A stretch of 64,000 nt of DNA, taken from assembly GCA_958295985.1 (NCBI GenBank), contig OY282432.1:3071001-3135000 (forward strand), in the 5' to 3' direction. Positions 41,786-52,592 of this stretch are shown here, piece after piece (positions within the stretch are counted from its first letter, which is position 1; each line of letters begins with the position of its first letter). The DNA comes from an uncultured Candidatus Binatia bacterium (GTDB taxonomy: Bacteria > Desulfobacterota > Binatia > UBA9968 > JAJDTQ01). The position numbers and the translations under genes are program-made. The notes beneath the pieces were generated by a model. That model saw nothing but the letters and a program-made list of their open reading frames with translations. It was not told the DNA's origin and ran no database searches.

Positions 41786-43867
41786 CTAGTCGCCCGCGGC
41801 CGCGGCCTTTGCCTCGGCCTGCACCTTCTCCATCAGGTGCGGCGGCATCTCCTCGTAGTGCGAGAACTCCGACTGGAACTCTCCCCTGCCGCTGGTCATG
41901 GAGCGGAGGTCCGAAGCGTACCGGAGCACCTCCGCCATGGGCACCTGCGCCTTGATGATCTGGCTGTGGCCCTTGGCGTCCACGCCCAACACCTTGCCGC
42001 GCCGGCTGTTCAGGTCGCCGATGACGTCTCCCATGCAATCGTCGGGCACCGATATCTCCATGGACATCACCGGTTCCAGGATCACCGGCCTGGCGTTCTC
42101 CATGGCGTTCTTGAAGCCCATGGAGCCGGCGATCTTGAAAGCCATGTCGGACGAGTCCACCGCGTGGAACGACCCGTCGTAGAGGGTCGCGCGCAGGTCC
42201 ATGATCGGATAGCCGGCCAGATAGCCGCCGGCCATGGTCTCGACAATGCCCTTCTCCACCGCGGGGATGTAGTTGCGCGGGATGGCGCCGCCGACGATCT
42301 TGTCCACGAACTCGAAGCCCTTGCCCCGCTCCAGAGGCTCGAGCTTGAGCCAGGTGTCCCCGTACTGGCCCCGGCCTCCGGACTGTTTCTTGTATTTCCC
42401 CTGGGCGTTGGCGGCCGCCTTGATGGTTTCCCGGTAGGGCACCTTGGGCGCCTTCAACTCCACCTCCGCGCCGTACTTCCGCTTGAGCTTGTCCACCACC
42501 ACCTCGATGTGGAGTTGCCCGGTGCCCGACAGGATGAACTCGCGAGTCTGCTCGTCGCGGTGCATGCGGATGGAGGGGTCCTCCTCCATCATCCGCTGGA
42601 GGGCCTGCGGCACCTTGTCCTCGTCCGCGCGCGTCTTGGGAGAAAGCGCGAAGGAGATGGCCGGGCTGAACTCCATCGGCCTGGGATACTCGATGGGGGC
42701 CGACTCGTCGCACAGCGTGTCTCCCGAAGCCACGTCCTTCAGCTTGGCCGCGGCCACGATCTCGCCGACACCCGCCTCCGACACCTCCTCGTGCTTGCCC
42801 CCCTCGGGCCGGAACAGGTGGGTGATCCTTTCCTTGGCGTCCTTGGCGGGGTTGTAGACCGTGCTGTCGGCACGCAAGGTTCCCGACAGCACTCTCATGA
42901 TGGAAAGGCGTCCGGCGAACGGATCCACGATGGTCTTGAATACGAACGCGGAGAGCGGACCGTCGGCGGTCTTGGAGCGGGACTCGTCCTCACCCGTCAC
43001 CGGGTTCTTCCCCTCCGCCTCCGGCTCTTCGAGCGGTGACGGCAGCCATTCCACGAGGGCGTCGAGCAGCGACGCGATACCTGTCCCCTGTCCCGCGGAG
43101 CCGTAGAGGACCGGAAACAGCGTACCCGCGCAAACCCCCTCGCGCAGGCCCTCGGACAATTCCTCGGAGGTCAGTTCCTGGCCCTCGAGATACTTTTCCA
43201 GCAAGGCATCCTGGGTCTCGGCCACGTTCTCCATGAGATTGATTCTCATCTCCTCTGCCCGTTCCTGAAGCTCCGCGGGTACGTCCTGCTCGGTCTCCTT
43301 GCCGTTACCGTCCGCGCATACCGCCTTCATGCGGATGAGGTCAACGACGCCGCGAAAGCTCTCGCCATGGCCGATGGGAAGCTGCACGTGGATCCCCTTG
43401 ATGCCGAGCCCCTCCGTGATCGCATCCACCGCTTCCACCGGGTCCGCCTCTTCCCGGTCCATACGGTTGACGAAGAACAAGCGGGGGATCCCGCGGTCCG
43501 CGGCATGCCCCCAGAGCCGCTCGGTCTCTACCCTCAGGCCGGCCCCGGCGTGCAGCACGAAGACCGCGCCGCCGAATCCCGCCAGCGAATGGATCGTCTC
43601 CGGCAGGAAGGTGGCGAAGCCCGGCGTGTCCACCAGGACGCAGGTGGTCTTCTTCCATTCCAGAGAGTGGAAGGCCGTGGAAATGGAAACCTGCCGGTGG
43701 ATCTCCTCGGGTTCGTAATCGAACGCCGAGGTCCCGTCCTCCACCCGGCCCAGCCGGTTGGTGCGGCCCGCCGCGAACAACATCGCCTCGCCCAGCGACG
43801 TCTTGCCCGCGCCCCGATGCCCCAGCAATCCGACGTTCCGTAACCGGCCAGCTTCGATTGCAGCCAT
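41786..43867 (-). CDS. Elongation factor G paralogue (FusA2-like)
   Basis: 693 aa. All EF-G domains are present: P-loop GHRGAGKTS (16-24), DTPGF, and the nucleotide-specificity motif as NRMD in place of NKMD. The end KVQAEAKAAAAGD is low-complexity. The divergent G1 and G4 motifs and isolated position, away from rpsL-rpsG-tuf, mark it as a second EF-G of the EF-G2/spdEFG type, not the main translocase. Such paralogues may act in recycling or under stress. Confidence 0.88.
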   Translation of the reverse strand: MAAIEAGRLRNVGLLGHRGAGKTSLGEAMLFAAGRTNRLGRVEDGTSAFDYEPEEIHRQVSISTAFHSLEWKKTTCVLVDTPGFATFLPETIHSLAGFGGAVFVLHAGAGLRVETERLWGHAADRGIPRLFFVNRMDREEADPVEAVDAITEGLGIKGIHVQLPIGHGESFRGVVDLIRMKAVCADGNGKETEQDVPAELQERAEEMRINLMENVAETQDALLEKYLEGQELTSEELSEGLREGVCAGTLFPVLYGSAGQGTGIASLLDALVEWLPSPLEEPEAEGKNPVTGEDESRSKTADGPLSAFVFKTIVDPFAGRLSIMRVLSGTLRADSTVYNPAKDAKERITHLFRPEGGKHEEVSEAGVGEIVAAAKLKDVASGDTLCDESAPIEYPRPMEFSPAISFALSPKTRADEDKVPQALQRMMEEDPSIRMHRDEQTREFILSGTGQLHIEVVVDKLKRKYGAEVELKAPKVPYRETIKAAANAQGKYKKQSGGRGQYGDTWLKLEPLERGKGFEFVDKIVGGAIPRNYIPAVEKGIVETMAGGYLAGYPIMDLRATLYDGSFHAVDSSDMAFKIAGSMGFKNAMENARPVILEPVMSMEISVPDDCMGDVIGDLNSRRGKVLGVDAKGHSQIIKAQVPMAEVLRYASDLRSMTSGRGEFQSEFSHYEEMPPHLMEKVQAEAKAAAAGD

Positions 43868-43880
43868 GAATCAACCTCCC

Positions 43881-44672
43881 CTAGGATCTCCGTTTGCGCA
43901 GCGACGGGGCCGCGTTCTTCTCGTAAATAAGCCGTAACCCTTCCAACGTCAAGAATTCGTCCACGTCTTCGATAACCGCGGATTCGTGGGCGATGAGCGA
44001 TGCCACGCCCCCCGTGGCCACGACTCTCGCCTTGATCCGGTTTTCCCGCTCGATTCGCTGAACGATGCCGTCCACCAGGCCGACGTACCCATAGTAGATG
44101 CCCGATTGGATCGAGTGGACCGTGGACTTGCCGATCACGCTCGCCGGACACAATACCTCCACCCGGGGAAGCTTCGAGGCCCGCTGGAACAGCGCCTCCA
44201 CGGCGATGGTCAGGCCGGGCGCGATCAGGCCTCCCAGGTACTCCCCGCTCTCGGACACGCAGTCGAAGGTGGTCGCGGTGCCGAAGTCGATGACCACGCA
44301 GGCAGCGTGAAACCGGTCGTAGGCGGCGACGCCGTTGGCGATCCGGTCCGCACCGACGTCCTGCGGGCTGTCGTAGAGGATCGGCATGCCGGTCTTGAGA
44401 CCCGGCCCCACCAGCAACGGCCTGACGCCGAAGAACTTCCGCCCGAGCTCGTCGATCATGCTCACCATGGGTGGAACGACGCAGGACACGATGATGGCGT
44501 CGATGGCATCGCTGCCGATGTCCTGGGCGGCGGCGAGATGATCGATGAGCGCGCCGTATTCGTCCACCGTGCGTTCCGGCTGCGTCACCAGGCGCCAGTG
44601 GGTGAGCAGTTCCCGGCCCCGGTAAACGCCCAGAACCATGTTGCTGTTTCCGATGTCGACGGCCAGCAGCAT
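43881..44672 (-). CDS. coaX: Type III pantothenate kinase
   Basis: 263 aa. It phosphorylates pantothenate in CoA synthesis. LLAVDIGNSNMVLGVYRG carries the ATP-binding DxGNS/T-N motif, and VVIDFGTATTFDCVSE the second phosphate loop. It is read after birA with a one-base overlap (TAATG), a common birA-coaX unit, and ends 13 nt before the EF-G paralogue. Confidence 0.96.
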   Translation of the reverse strand: MLLAVDIGNSNMVLGVYRGRELLTHWRLVTQPERTVDEYGALIDHLAAAQDIGSDAIDAIIVSCVVPPMVSMIDELGRKFFGVRPLLVGPGLKTGMPILYDSPQDVGADRIANGVAAYDRFHAACVVIDFGTATTFDCVSESGEYLGGLIAPGLTIAVEALFQRASKLPRVEVLCPASVIGKSTVHSIQSGIYYGYVGLVDGIVQRIERENRIKARVVATGGVASLIAHESAVIEDVDEFLTLEGLRLIYEKNAAPSLRKRRS

Positions 44673-45538
44673 TACGGCGCTCCTTCCATCAGGAAAACAT
44701 CTCCGCTCACCACCCGCTCGGTACGGCCGTCGTCACACTCCAGGACCAGGAAACCGTTCCCGTCCAGCTCCCGGACACGCCCCACCCACTCCCCCTCCGA
44801 CGTCCGGGCGCGAACCCGGCATCCTTGCATACGCGCGTACGCGTTCCAACTGCGGGCGATGGGCGCGAACCCGCGCTCCTCGAACTCGATATAGCGGCTC
44901 TCCATGTTGCGCACCAGGGATCGCGTAACGGGGAGCCGGTCGACCGGGGCGCCGGCCTCCTCCATCACCGAGGTGGCGCGTTCGCGGATGTCGGGGGACA
45001 TCCGTGTCCGCGGATAGTTGAGGTTGATCCCGATGCCGACGATTACGAACACCGTCTGCGCGGGCTCGCAAATCAACTCGCTGAGGATCCCGGCCACCTT
45101 CCGGCCGCGCAGCAGGATGTCGTTGGGCCACTTGATCCGGGGCGTGCAAGGGACGTGATCCTTCAGGGTGTCCGCCACCGCCACCGCCGCCATCAGGGTC
45201 GTCTTCGCCGATTCCGCCGGATCGAGACCGGGGCGCAGGACAAATGAAATGTACAGGTTGAGGTTTGGAGGCGAAACCCACGTGCGGCCCATCCTTCCCT
45301 GCCCCCGGGTCTGGGATTCGGCGATGACGATGGCGCCGTCGGGCGCGCCCGCCTCGGCCAGGGCATGAGCCGTCCGGTTGGTGGACGCCAGTTCCGGATA
45401 CACCTCGATGCGGCTGCCCAGCCGTTTCGTCCCGAGGTCCCGAAGAACCCCGTCGGCGGTCAGCGCTTCGCGGAAAGCCGGGCCGGTATGCTGCCTGGCG
45501 GAGAACATGATACCGGAACGAGCCGGAGACGCCTCCAT
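44672..45538 (-). CDS. birA: Biotin-[acetyl-CoA-carboxylase] ligase
   Basis: 288 aa. It activates biotin to biotinyl-AMP and loads it onto the carboxyl carrier protein. GQGRMGRTWVSPP and KWPNDILLRGRKVAGIL are the ligase motifs. No N-terminal helix-turn-helix is seen, so it is probably not a repressor. The start is set after the valS stop at 45567; ATG 45538 or 45508 are both possible. Frame extension to 45661 is shadow of valS. Confidence 0.92.
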   Translation of the reverse strand: MEASPARSGIMFSARQHTGPAFREALTADGVLRDLGTKRLGSRIEVYPELASTNRTAHALAEAGAPDGAIVIAESQTRGQGRMGRTWVSPPNLNLYISFVLRPGLDPAESAKTTLMAAVAVADTLKDHVPCTPRIKWPNDILLRGRKVAGILSELICEPAQTVFVIVGIGINLNYPRTRMSPDIRERATSVMEEAGAPVDRLPVTRSLVRNMESRYIEFEERGFAPIARSWNAYARMQGCRVRARTSEGEWVGRVRELDGNGFLVLECDDGRTERVVSGDVFLMEGAP

Positions 45539-45566
45539 CGCGGGTCCGGGGAGCGGCCCCGCGCGG

Positions 45567-48314
<2,748 letters not shown>

Positions 48315-48390
48315 GAAACCTTTCTCTCGGTTTTCTCTCAGCTAGTTTGTGTATCCTCCGCGTTGCCGCACCTCGTGCGGCGCCGGACAC

Positions 48391-48412
48391 GCGCGGGTTC
48401 TAAACCCGTCCC
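48391..48412. repeat. GC-rich palindromic repeat, copy F
   Basis: GCGCGGGTTC-TA-AACCCGTCCC, preceded by ACAC and followed by CTACG. It touches the stop codon of the next gene and lies 77 nt upstream of valS. Confidence 0.75.
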
Positions 48413-48891
48413 TACGTCTCGTCGTCCGGCTCCTGGGAACCGTATTCCTCCATGACCTCGGTCAACTCGATGATCTCGCTGCCCGGAGGCGGGTCTGCCT
48501 CGGGTTCGGCCCCTGATGGCTCATCTGACGGCGGCTCGGTTCCCGGCCGTGTTTCCGGCGTGGACGTCGTCCGCAGGACGGATTGCAGCGCGGCTTCGAG
48601 GGCAGGTCCTTCGAGCGGCTTGGCCACCGTTGCGGTGAGTCGGGCAGGCCGGAGCGAGGGAGGCAGTCCCTGGTGAAGCCAGACGCTGGGCATATCGAGG
48701 CGCTGAAGCGCCTGAAGGAGCCCGTCCGCGTCCTCCAGGGTGTCGCGGTCCACGATAACCAGGTCGTGGTGCTCGAGATCGGCCGGCACGGACCAGCGAT
48801 CCCGCGCCGCGGTCCGGTGCTCCGGAAACAGGAATCGCCGCAAAGCCTCGCGCAGGATCGGATGACTCGCGATAATCAGTATGCTGGCCAT
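48412..48891 (-). CDS. Hypothetical protein with degenerate receiver-like fold
   Basis: 159 aa. ASILIIASHPILREALRRFL, then HDLVIVDRDTLEDADGLLQAL, resembles a response-regulator receiver: hydrophobic strand, helix, strand ending at an Asp, helix. The classical acidic pair after strand 1 is absent (ASHP), so phosphorylation is doubtful. The last 50 residues are Pro/Glu-rich and likely disordered. The ATG at 48891 is used. It is transcribed divergently from tRNA-Leu. Confidence 0.6.
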   Translation of the reverse strand: MASILIIASHPILREALRRFLFPEHRTAARDRWSVPADLEHHDLVIVDRDTLEDADGLLQALQRLDMPSVWLHQGLPPSLRPARLTATVAKPLEGPALEAALQSVLRTTSTPETRPGTEPPSDEPSGAEPEADPPPGSEIIELTEVMEEYGSQEPDDET

Positions 48892-48936
48892 ATCGCTGAA
48901 ATCCCATAGTAGCAGACAATGTACCGTCCGACGAGC

Positions 48937-48968
48937 TTGACAATGCCGCCGCCGTTGATACATATAAA
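48937..48968 (+). promoter_or_regulatory. Sigma70 promoter of tRNA-Leu
   Basis: Perfect -35 TTGACA (48937-48942) and a -10 region CATATAAA (48961-48968) separated by about 18 nt. A start near 48975 leaves a short leader before the tRNA at 48984. This is the cleanest promoter in the window. Confidence 0.75.
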
Positions 48969-48983
48969 CACTCTCCGGTTCGT

Positions 48984-49071
48984 GCGAAAGTGGCGGAATT
49001 TGGTAGACGCGCAGGATTCAGGATCCTGTGGGAGCAATCCCGTGGGGGTTCAATTCCCCCCTTTCGCACCA
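48984..49071 (+). tRNA. tRNA-Leu (anticodon CAG)
   Basis: The acceptor arms GCGAAAG and CTTTCGC pair perfectly, and CCA is encoded at 49069-49071. The D-arm has GGTAGAC, the anticodon stem CAGGA/TCCTG encloses TTCAGGA giving anticodon CAG, a long class-II variable arm (GGGAGCAATCCC) follows, and the T-arm is GGGGG-TTCAATT-CCCCC. CAG reads the CTG codon. Confidence 0.96.
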
Positions 49072-49276
49072 CCCCCCGTCACAGCTACCTTGCAGTTCCC
49101 TTTCCGGCCCCCCTTTTGGCCTTGTCCCGCGACCACTCACCTTGACCTACCCGGTTATTTGTGCCATCTGTTCTCCAACACCAGCCTGAACGGAGTCACT
49201 TCTGCCCCAGCAACACCACGAGAGAAATCCTCGGGACGTCCTGACGGATGTTGCTGAAGAGTTCCTCTGCGATCGG

Positions 49277-50230
49277 GTGGACCCATTCAGCTTTGTGGCC
49301 GGCCAACTGCGGTTGGTGGAGCAAAGGCTGGTGGACTGCACCCGCTCCAAAGAGTACGAGATCACCGAGATCGCCTCGCGCCTGATCAAGGGCGGCGGCA
49401 AGCGCATCCGGCCGGCGATCACGCTCCTCACCTTCAATGCTTTCGACGGTGAGCGGGAAGAGGACGTGGTGGACATCGCCACGGCCATGGAGCTGATCCA
49501 CGCGGCCACCCTGCTCCACGACGACATCATCGACGGCGCGGAGTTCAGACGTGGGAAGGAATCCGCCTACAAGCGTTACGGACTCACCCGCACGCTGGTC
49601 ACCGGGGACTTCCTTTTCATCAAGGCCTTCGAGTTCGCGGGCAAGTTCGACGAGACCGTGGTCCAGTGGACGGCGGACGCATGCACCAGCCTGACCGAGG
49701 GCGAGGTCCTCCAGGGCTCCTTCAACCGCAATTGCACGGTGACCGTCCAGGACTACATCCGGATCGTCGAGCGCAAGACCGCCTCGCTCTTTCAGACCGG
49801 GGCCAGGCTCGGCGCCTACGTCGCGGGGGCGTCTTCCGAGCAGGTGGAGGTGGCGGCGAACTTCGGGCTCAACCTGGGCATCGCCTTTCAGATGATGGAC
49901 GACGTGCTCGACGTCGTCGGCAGACGCGACCTGCTCGGGAAATCCACGGGCATGGATCTTCGCGACGGCAACCCTTCCCTGCCCATCGTCCTGTCTCTGC
50001 TGGACGGGCACCAGACGGTTGCCCGGGTCTTTCAATCGCAAACCCCCACGAAAAACGACATCCAGCGGGCGCTGGACGCCATGGGAAACGGCATGCTCAT
50101 CGAACGCGCCAGGAGTTTCTCCCGCAAGTACGCGGCCGAGGCATCCCGGGAAATCGACAAGCTGCCGGTTTCCCCGGCGCGAGAGGGCCTCAAGGCCCTG
50201 GGACGCCTGCTTACGGACCGAGACCGATAG
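49277..50230 (+). CDS. Long-chain polyprenyl diphosphate synthase
   Basis: 317 aa from the GTG at 49277. It makes the octa- or similar prenyl tail of a respiratory quinone. First aspartate-rich motif LLHDDIID and second MMDDVLDVVG are present, with GGGKRIRPAITLL earlier. The family start is near DPFSFVAGQLRLVEQRL; no better ATG lies upstream, so GTG is favoured. UbiE follows after 34 nt on the same strand, giving a quinone pair. Farnesyl-type alternatives are shorter. Confidence 0.9.
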   Translation: MDPFSFVAGQLRLVEQRLVDCTRSKEYEITEIASRLIKGGGKRIRPAITLLTFNAFDGEREEDVVDIATAMELIHAATLLHDDIIDGAEFRRGKESAYKRYGLTRTLVTGDFLFIKAFEFAGKFDETVVQWTADACTSLTEGEVLQGSFNRNCTVTVQDYIRIVERKTASLFQTGARLGAYVAGASSEQVEVAANFGLNLGIAFQMMDDVLDVVGRRDLLGKSTGMDLRDGNPSLPIVLSLLDGHQTVARVFQSQTPTKNDIQRALDAMGNGMLIERARSFSRKYAAEASREIDKLPVSPAREGLKALGRLLTDRDR

Positions 50231-50264
50231 ACCGTTCAATGCCCGCACGCTCCGTGACCGGCCC

Positions 50265-50978
50265 ATGTCCGCCCCTCACGACACCCTGGTCAGGAACCTC
50301 TTCGACCGGATTGCATGGCGTTACGACCTGCTCAACCGGATCATCAGCTTCCGGTTGGACTCGCGATGGCGTCGCAAGGCCATCCGCGCCCTCGGGGTTG
50401 CCGGCCGGCCGGCCCTCGTTCTGGATCTGGGGACCGGCACGGGTGCGCTGGCCCTGGATGCATGCAAGCTCCTCGCTCCCGGCTCGCGGGTCGTCGGCCT
50501 GGACTTTTCACGTTCCATGCTCATGCATGCCAAAGACCGGACGTCCCGGGCAGGCCATGCGGCCAGGGCGGCCTACATTCTGGCCCACGCCCTGGCCGCG
50601 CCCGTGCGCAGCGAATCCTTCGACGCGGTCATGAGTGCTTTCGTGTTGCGCAACGTCGGCGACCTGGGATCGTTCTTTCGCGAATCGTACCGGGTGCTGA
50701 AACCGGGCGGGCGAATGGTTTCGCTGGACATGTTCCCGCCGCCCCAAGGCGTTTTTTCGCGACTCTACTGGTTTTACTTCGGAAGGCTCATGCCCTGGAT
50801 CGGCGGCGTCGTGAGCGGCGATCCCGCGGCCTACCGGTACCTGTCCGACTCGGTAAGGGCGTTCGTCTCGCCCGAGAAGGTGGCCGACACCATCGCATCC
50901 GCCGGTTTCGTTGACACACGCACCGTGCGATACCTCCGGGGCGCGATCTGCCTTCAGGTCGCCACCAGACCCCGATAA
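50265..50978 (+). CDS. ubiE: Quinone biosynthesis C-methyltransferase UbiE/MenG
   Basis: 237 aa. A SAM-binding motif, VLDLGTGTGALALDA, and the UbiE pattern VRNLFDRIAWRYDLLNRIISF at the start, then SFRESYRVLKPGGRMVSLDMF. It methylates demethylmenaquinone or a ubiquinone precursor; which of them depends on the organism's quinone. The ATG at 50265 is fitted to MSAPHDTLVRNLF. Confidence 0.9.
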   Translation: MSAPHDTLVRNLFDRIAWRYDLLNRIISFRLDSRWRRKAIRALGVAGRPALVLDLGTGTGALALDACKLLAPGSRVVGLDFSRSMLMHAKDRTSRAGHAARAAYILAHALAAPVRSESFDAVMSAFVLRNVGDLGSFFRESYRVLKPGGRMVSLDMFPPPQGVFSRLYWFYFGRLMPWIGGVVSGDPAAYRYLSDSVRAFVSPEKVADTIASAGFVDTRTVRYLRGAICLQVATRPR

Positions 50979-50992
50979 GAGTCCTTGATCCG

Positions 50993-51814
50993 GTGAACCC
51001 TTACGGCGCGGCCTTCGTGATGTTTCTCTACCAGTTGTCCGTGGGCGGGCTCGTGGGCCTGTCGGTCACCCCCTTCAACGACCTGGAGCGTGGCTTCTAC
51101 AAATCCACGGCCGGCGTACTGGTGCTGGCCGCGGTGCTGGCGGTCTGGGGTTACCTTGACCTCCTCCCCGAAAGACAGGGTTGGGGGAAGATCACAGAGA
51201 TCTGCCTGCTGGCGGGTTTTACGCTCTTTCTGACACTGTACTTCATCACACTCTGGGGCGAGCGGGCTTTCCTGAGGGCGCGTTTTTTCTCGACCGCGAT
51301 CCTCATCGGACTGTTCGGTCTGGCGGTCGCGTCGTTCGGCTTCACGCCAACGGAACTCGGGCCGGTGGAGGCGGTGGTCCTTCCCCTGAGCTTCATCGTT
51401 TCCTCGCTGTTGCTGGGGGCGGTCACCGTGGGCATGCTGATCGGCCACTGGTACCTCATCGAAACGGGCCAGAGCCTTGAGCCGTTCTTCCGGGTGTTCC
51501 GGTTCTTCGTGGCCATGCTGGTCATTCAGACCGTCCTGCAACTGGTTGCGGCGGCCCTGCTCTATCTGCTGGGCACCGGTGCGACCGCGGCGGCGCTCGA
51601 ACGTCTCTTCAGCGACCACCTCGTGCTGCTGGCTTCCCGCTTCCTCGTGGCGCAGCTCGGTCCGCTGCTGCTGTCATACATGATCTGGAAGACGTTGTCC
51701 GACTTCAAGAACACCATGGCGGCGACGGGGCTCTTCTACATCGCCTTGCTCGGTGTCTTCGTGGGAGAGCTTCTGTCCAGCCAGATCCTCGCCTTGACGC
51801 TGCTGCCTTTGTGA
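50993..51814 (+). CDS. DmsC-like polytopic membrane protein
   Basis: 273 aa with about eight helices and few charges between them. It starts at GTG 50993 (NPYGAAFVMFLYQLSVGGLVGLS). The even spacing of helices is like NrfD/DmsC-type quinol-interacting subunits, but no other oxidoreductase gene is adjacent. It follows ubiE after 14 nt. Function unknown. Confidence 0.65.
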   Translation: MNPYGAAFVMFLYQLSVGGLVGLSVTPFNDLERGFYKSTAGVLVLAAVLAVWGYLDLLPERQGWGKITEICLLAGFTLFLTLYFITLWGERAFLRARFFSTAILIGLFGLAVASFGFTPTELGPVEAVVLPLSFIVSSLLLGAVTVGMLIGHWYLIETGQSLEPFFRVFRFFVAMLVIQTVLQLVAAALLYLLGTGATAAALERLFSDHLVLLASRFLVAQLGPLLLSYMIWKTLSDFKNTMAATGLFYIALLGVFVGELLSSQILALTLLPL

Positions 51815-51848
51815 ACCGCCTCGGCGTGCGGAGGAACGGCTGCCGGCA

Positions 51849-52214
51849 TCACCCCTGGGACTTGTCCGCGGTGGTCGACGGAGGGGGCTGCTCCAGGGCG
51901 GCCGGACGCTCGCGGCCCATGTGGGGATAGGTCTTTATCTTCGTCACCTGGAGACCCTGGCCGCCCCAACCCAGGTCGTAACCCACCACCATCCCCTCCC
52001 GGAGGCCCTTCGGCGAGCGCACCGGACCTGACATCAGGACCATCTGATACGAGAACCTGACATCCTTGCCGCTGGCGGTGCGAACCACCCCTGTGCCCTT
52101 CCGGTGCGAAAGTCGCCGGATGATGCCATGGTAGTACAAGTCCGGCTGCTCTTCGGCTGCAAGCCGGTCGGTGTTCCCCTCCGGGACCTCACCCTTGGGG
52201 TCGTCTTCAACCAT
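51849..52214 (-). CDS. Cold-shock-like small-fold protein
   Basis: 121 aa from ATG 52214. The core YYHGIIRRLSHRKGTGVVRTASGKDVRFSYQMVLMSGPVRSPKGLREGM, in which GTGVV and VRF strands lie as in the CSD/OB fold (about 28-80), lacks canonical RNP1 aromatic motifs (KGFGFI). Both termini look disordered. It converges with the membrane-protein gene to its left. The call is fold-level only. Confidence 0.55.
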   Translation of the reverse strand: MVEDDPKGEVPEGNTDRLAAEEQPDLYYHGIIRRLSHRKGTGVVRTASGKDVRFSYQMVLMSGPVRSPKGLREGMVVGYDLGWGGQGLQVTKIKTYPHMGRERPAALEQPPPSTTADKSQG

Positions 52215-52592
52215 TACCCGCCACACCCGACTGTCGGACCGTACCCACGGCCCCAATCCTATAGCCACGGCAAGGAAACTTCAACACGGGGAAGCTGATC
52301 GGCACGCGTCGTTGGGACTTCGGGCTCGACGGAAATGTCGAACGCCATAACCTGCTGATATTTATATGGAAGTTTCCACATCCCTACGGGGTCGACGACG
52401 ATATTGTCGATCACGACGCCGCAAGTCGTTGAAAAATCGACAAGTTGGCCGCTGGCACAAAAGTTGCTGCTTCCACACATGGCGCCAGCAAAGGGACATC
52501 TACATACATGGAACAGCTCTACATGCACAGTTATCCACAGGCTGGCAAAAAATTGACAAATAGTTCCCCACGTGAGTAATATGGAGATCGAC
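52215..52592. other. Intergenic region with a DnaA-box-like site
   Basis: 378 nt without a confident gene, richer in A/T than its surroundings. It contains one perfect 9-mer TTATCCACA (52531-52539). TTGACA (52553-52558) and TAATAT (52577-52582) look like a promoter, but that would start the transcript beyond the GGAG at 52583-52586 preceding ATG 52593, so they may be coincidental. An opposite-strand frame (52259-52480) reads weakly protein-like and is not accepted. Confidence 0.4.

Noticed and set aside
52259-52480. A minus-strand frame with GVVIDNIVVDPVGMWKLPYK
   Set aside because: It looks slightly protein-like, but there is no clean start or ribosome site, no family and it lies in an A/T-richer spacer; kept only as a note.
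52215-52592. A replication origin
   Set aside because: Only one perfect DnaA box is present, with no dnaA, dnaN, gidA or parAB near and no A/T-rich 13-mers.
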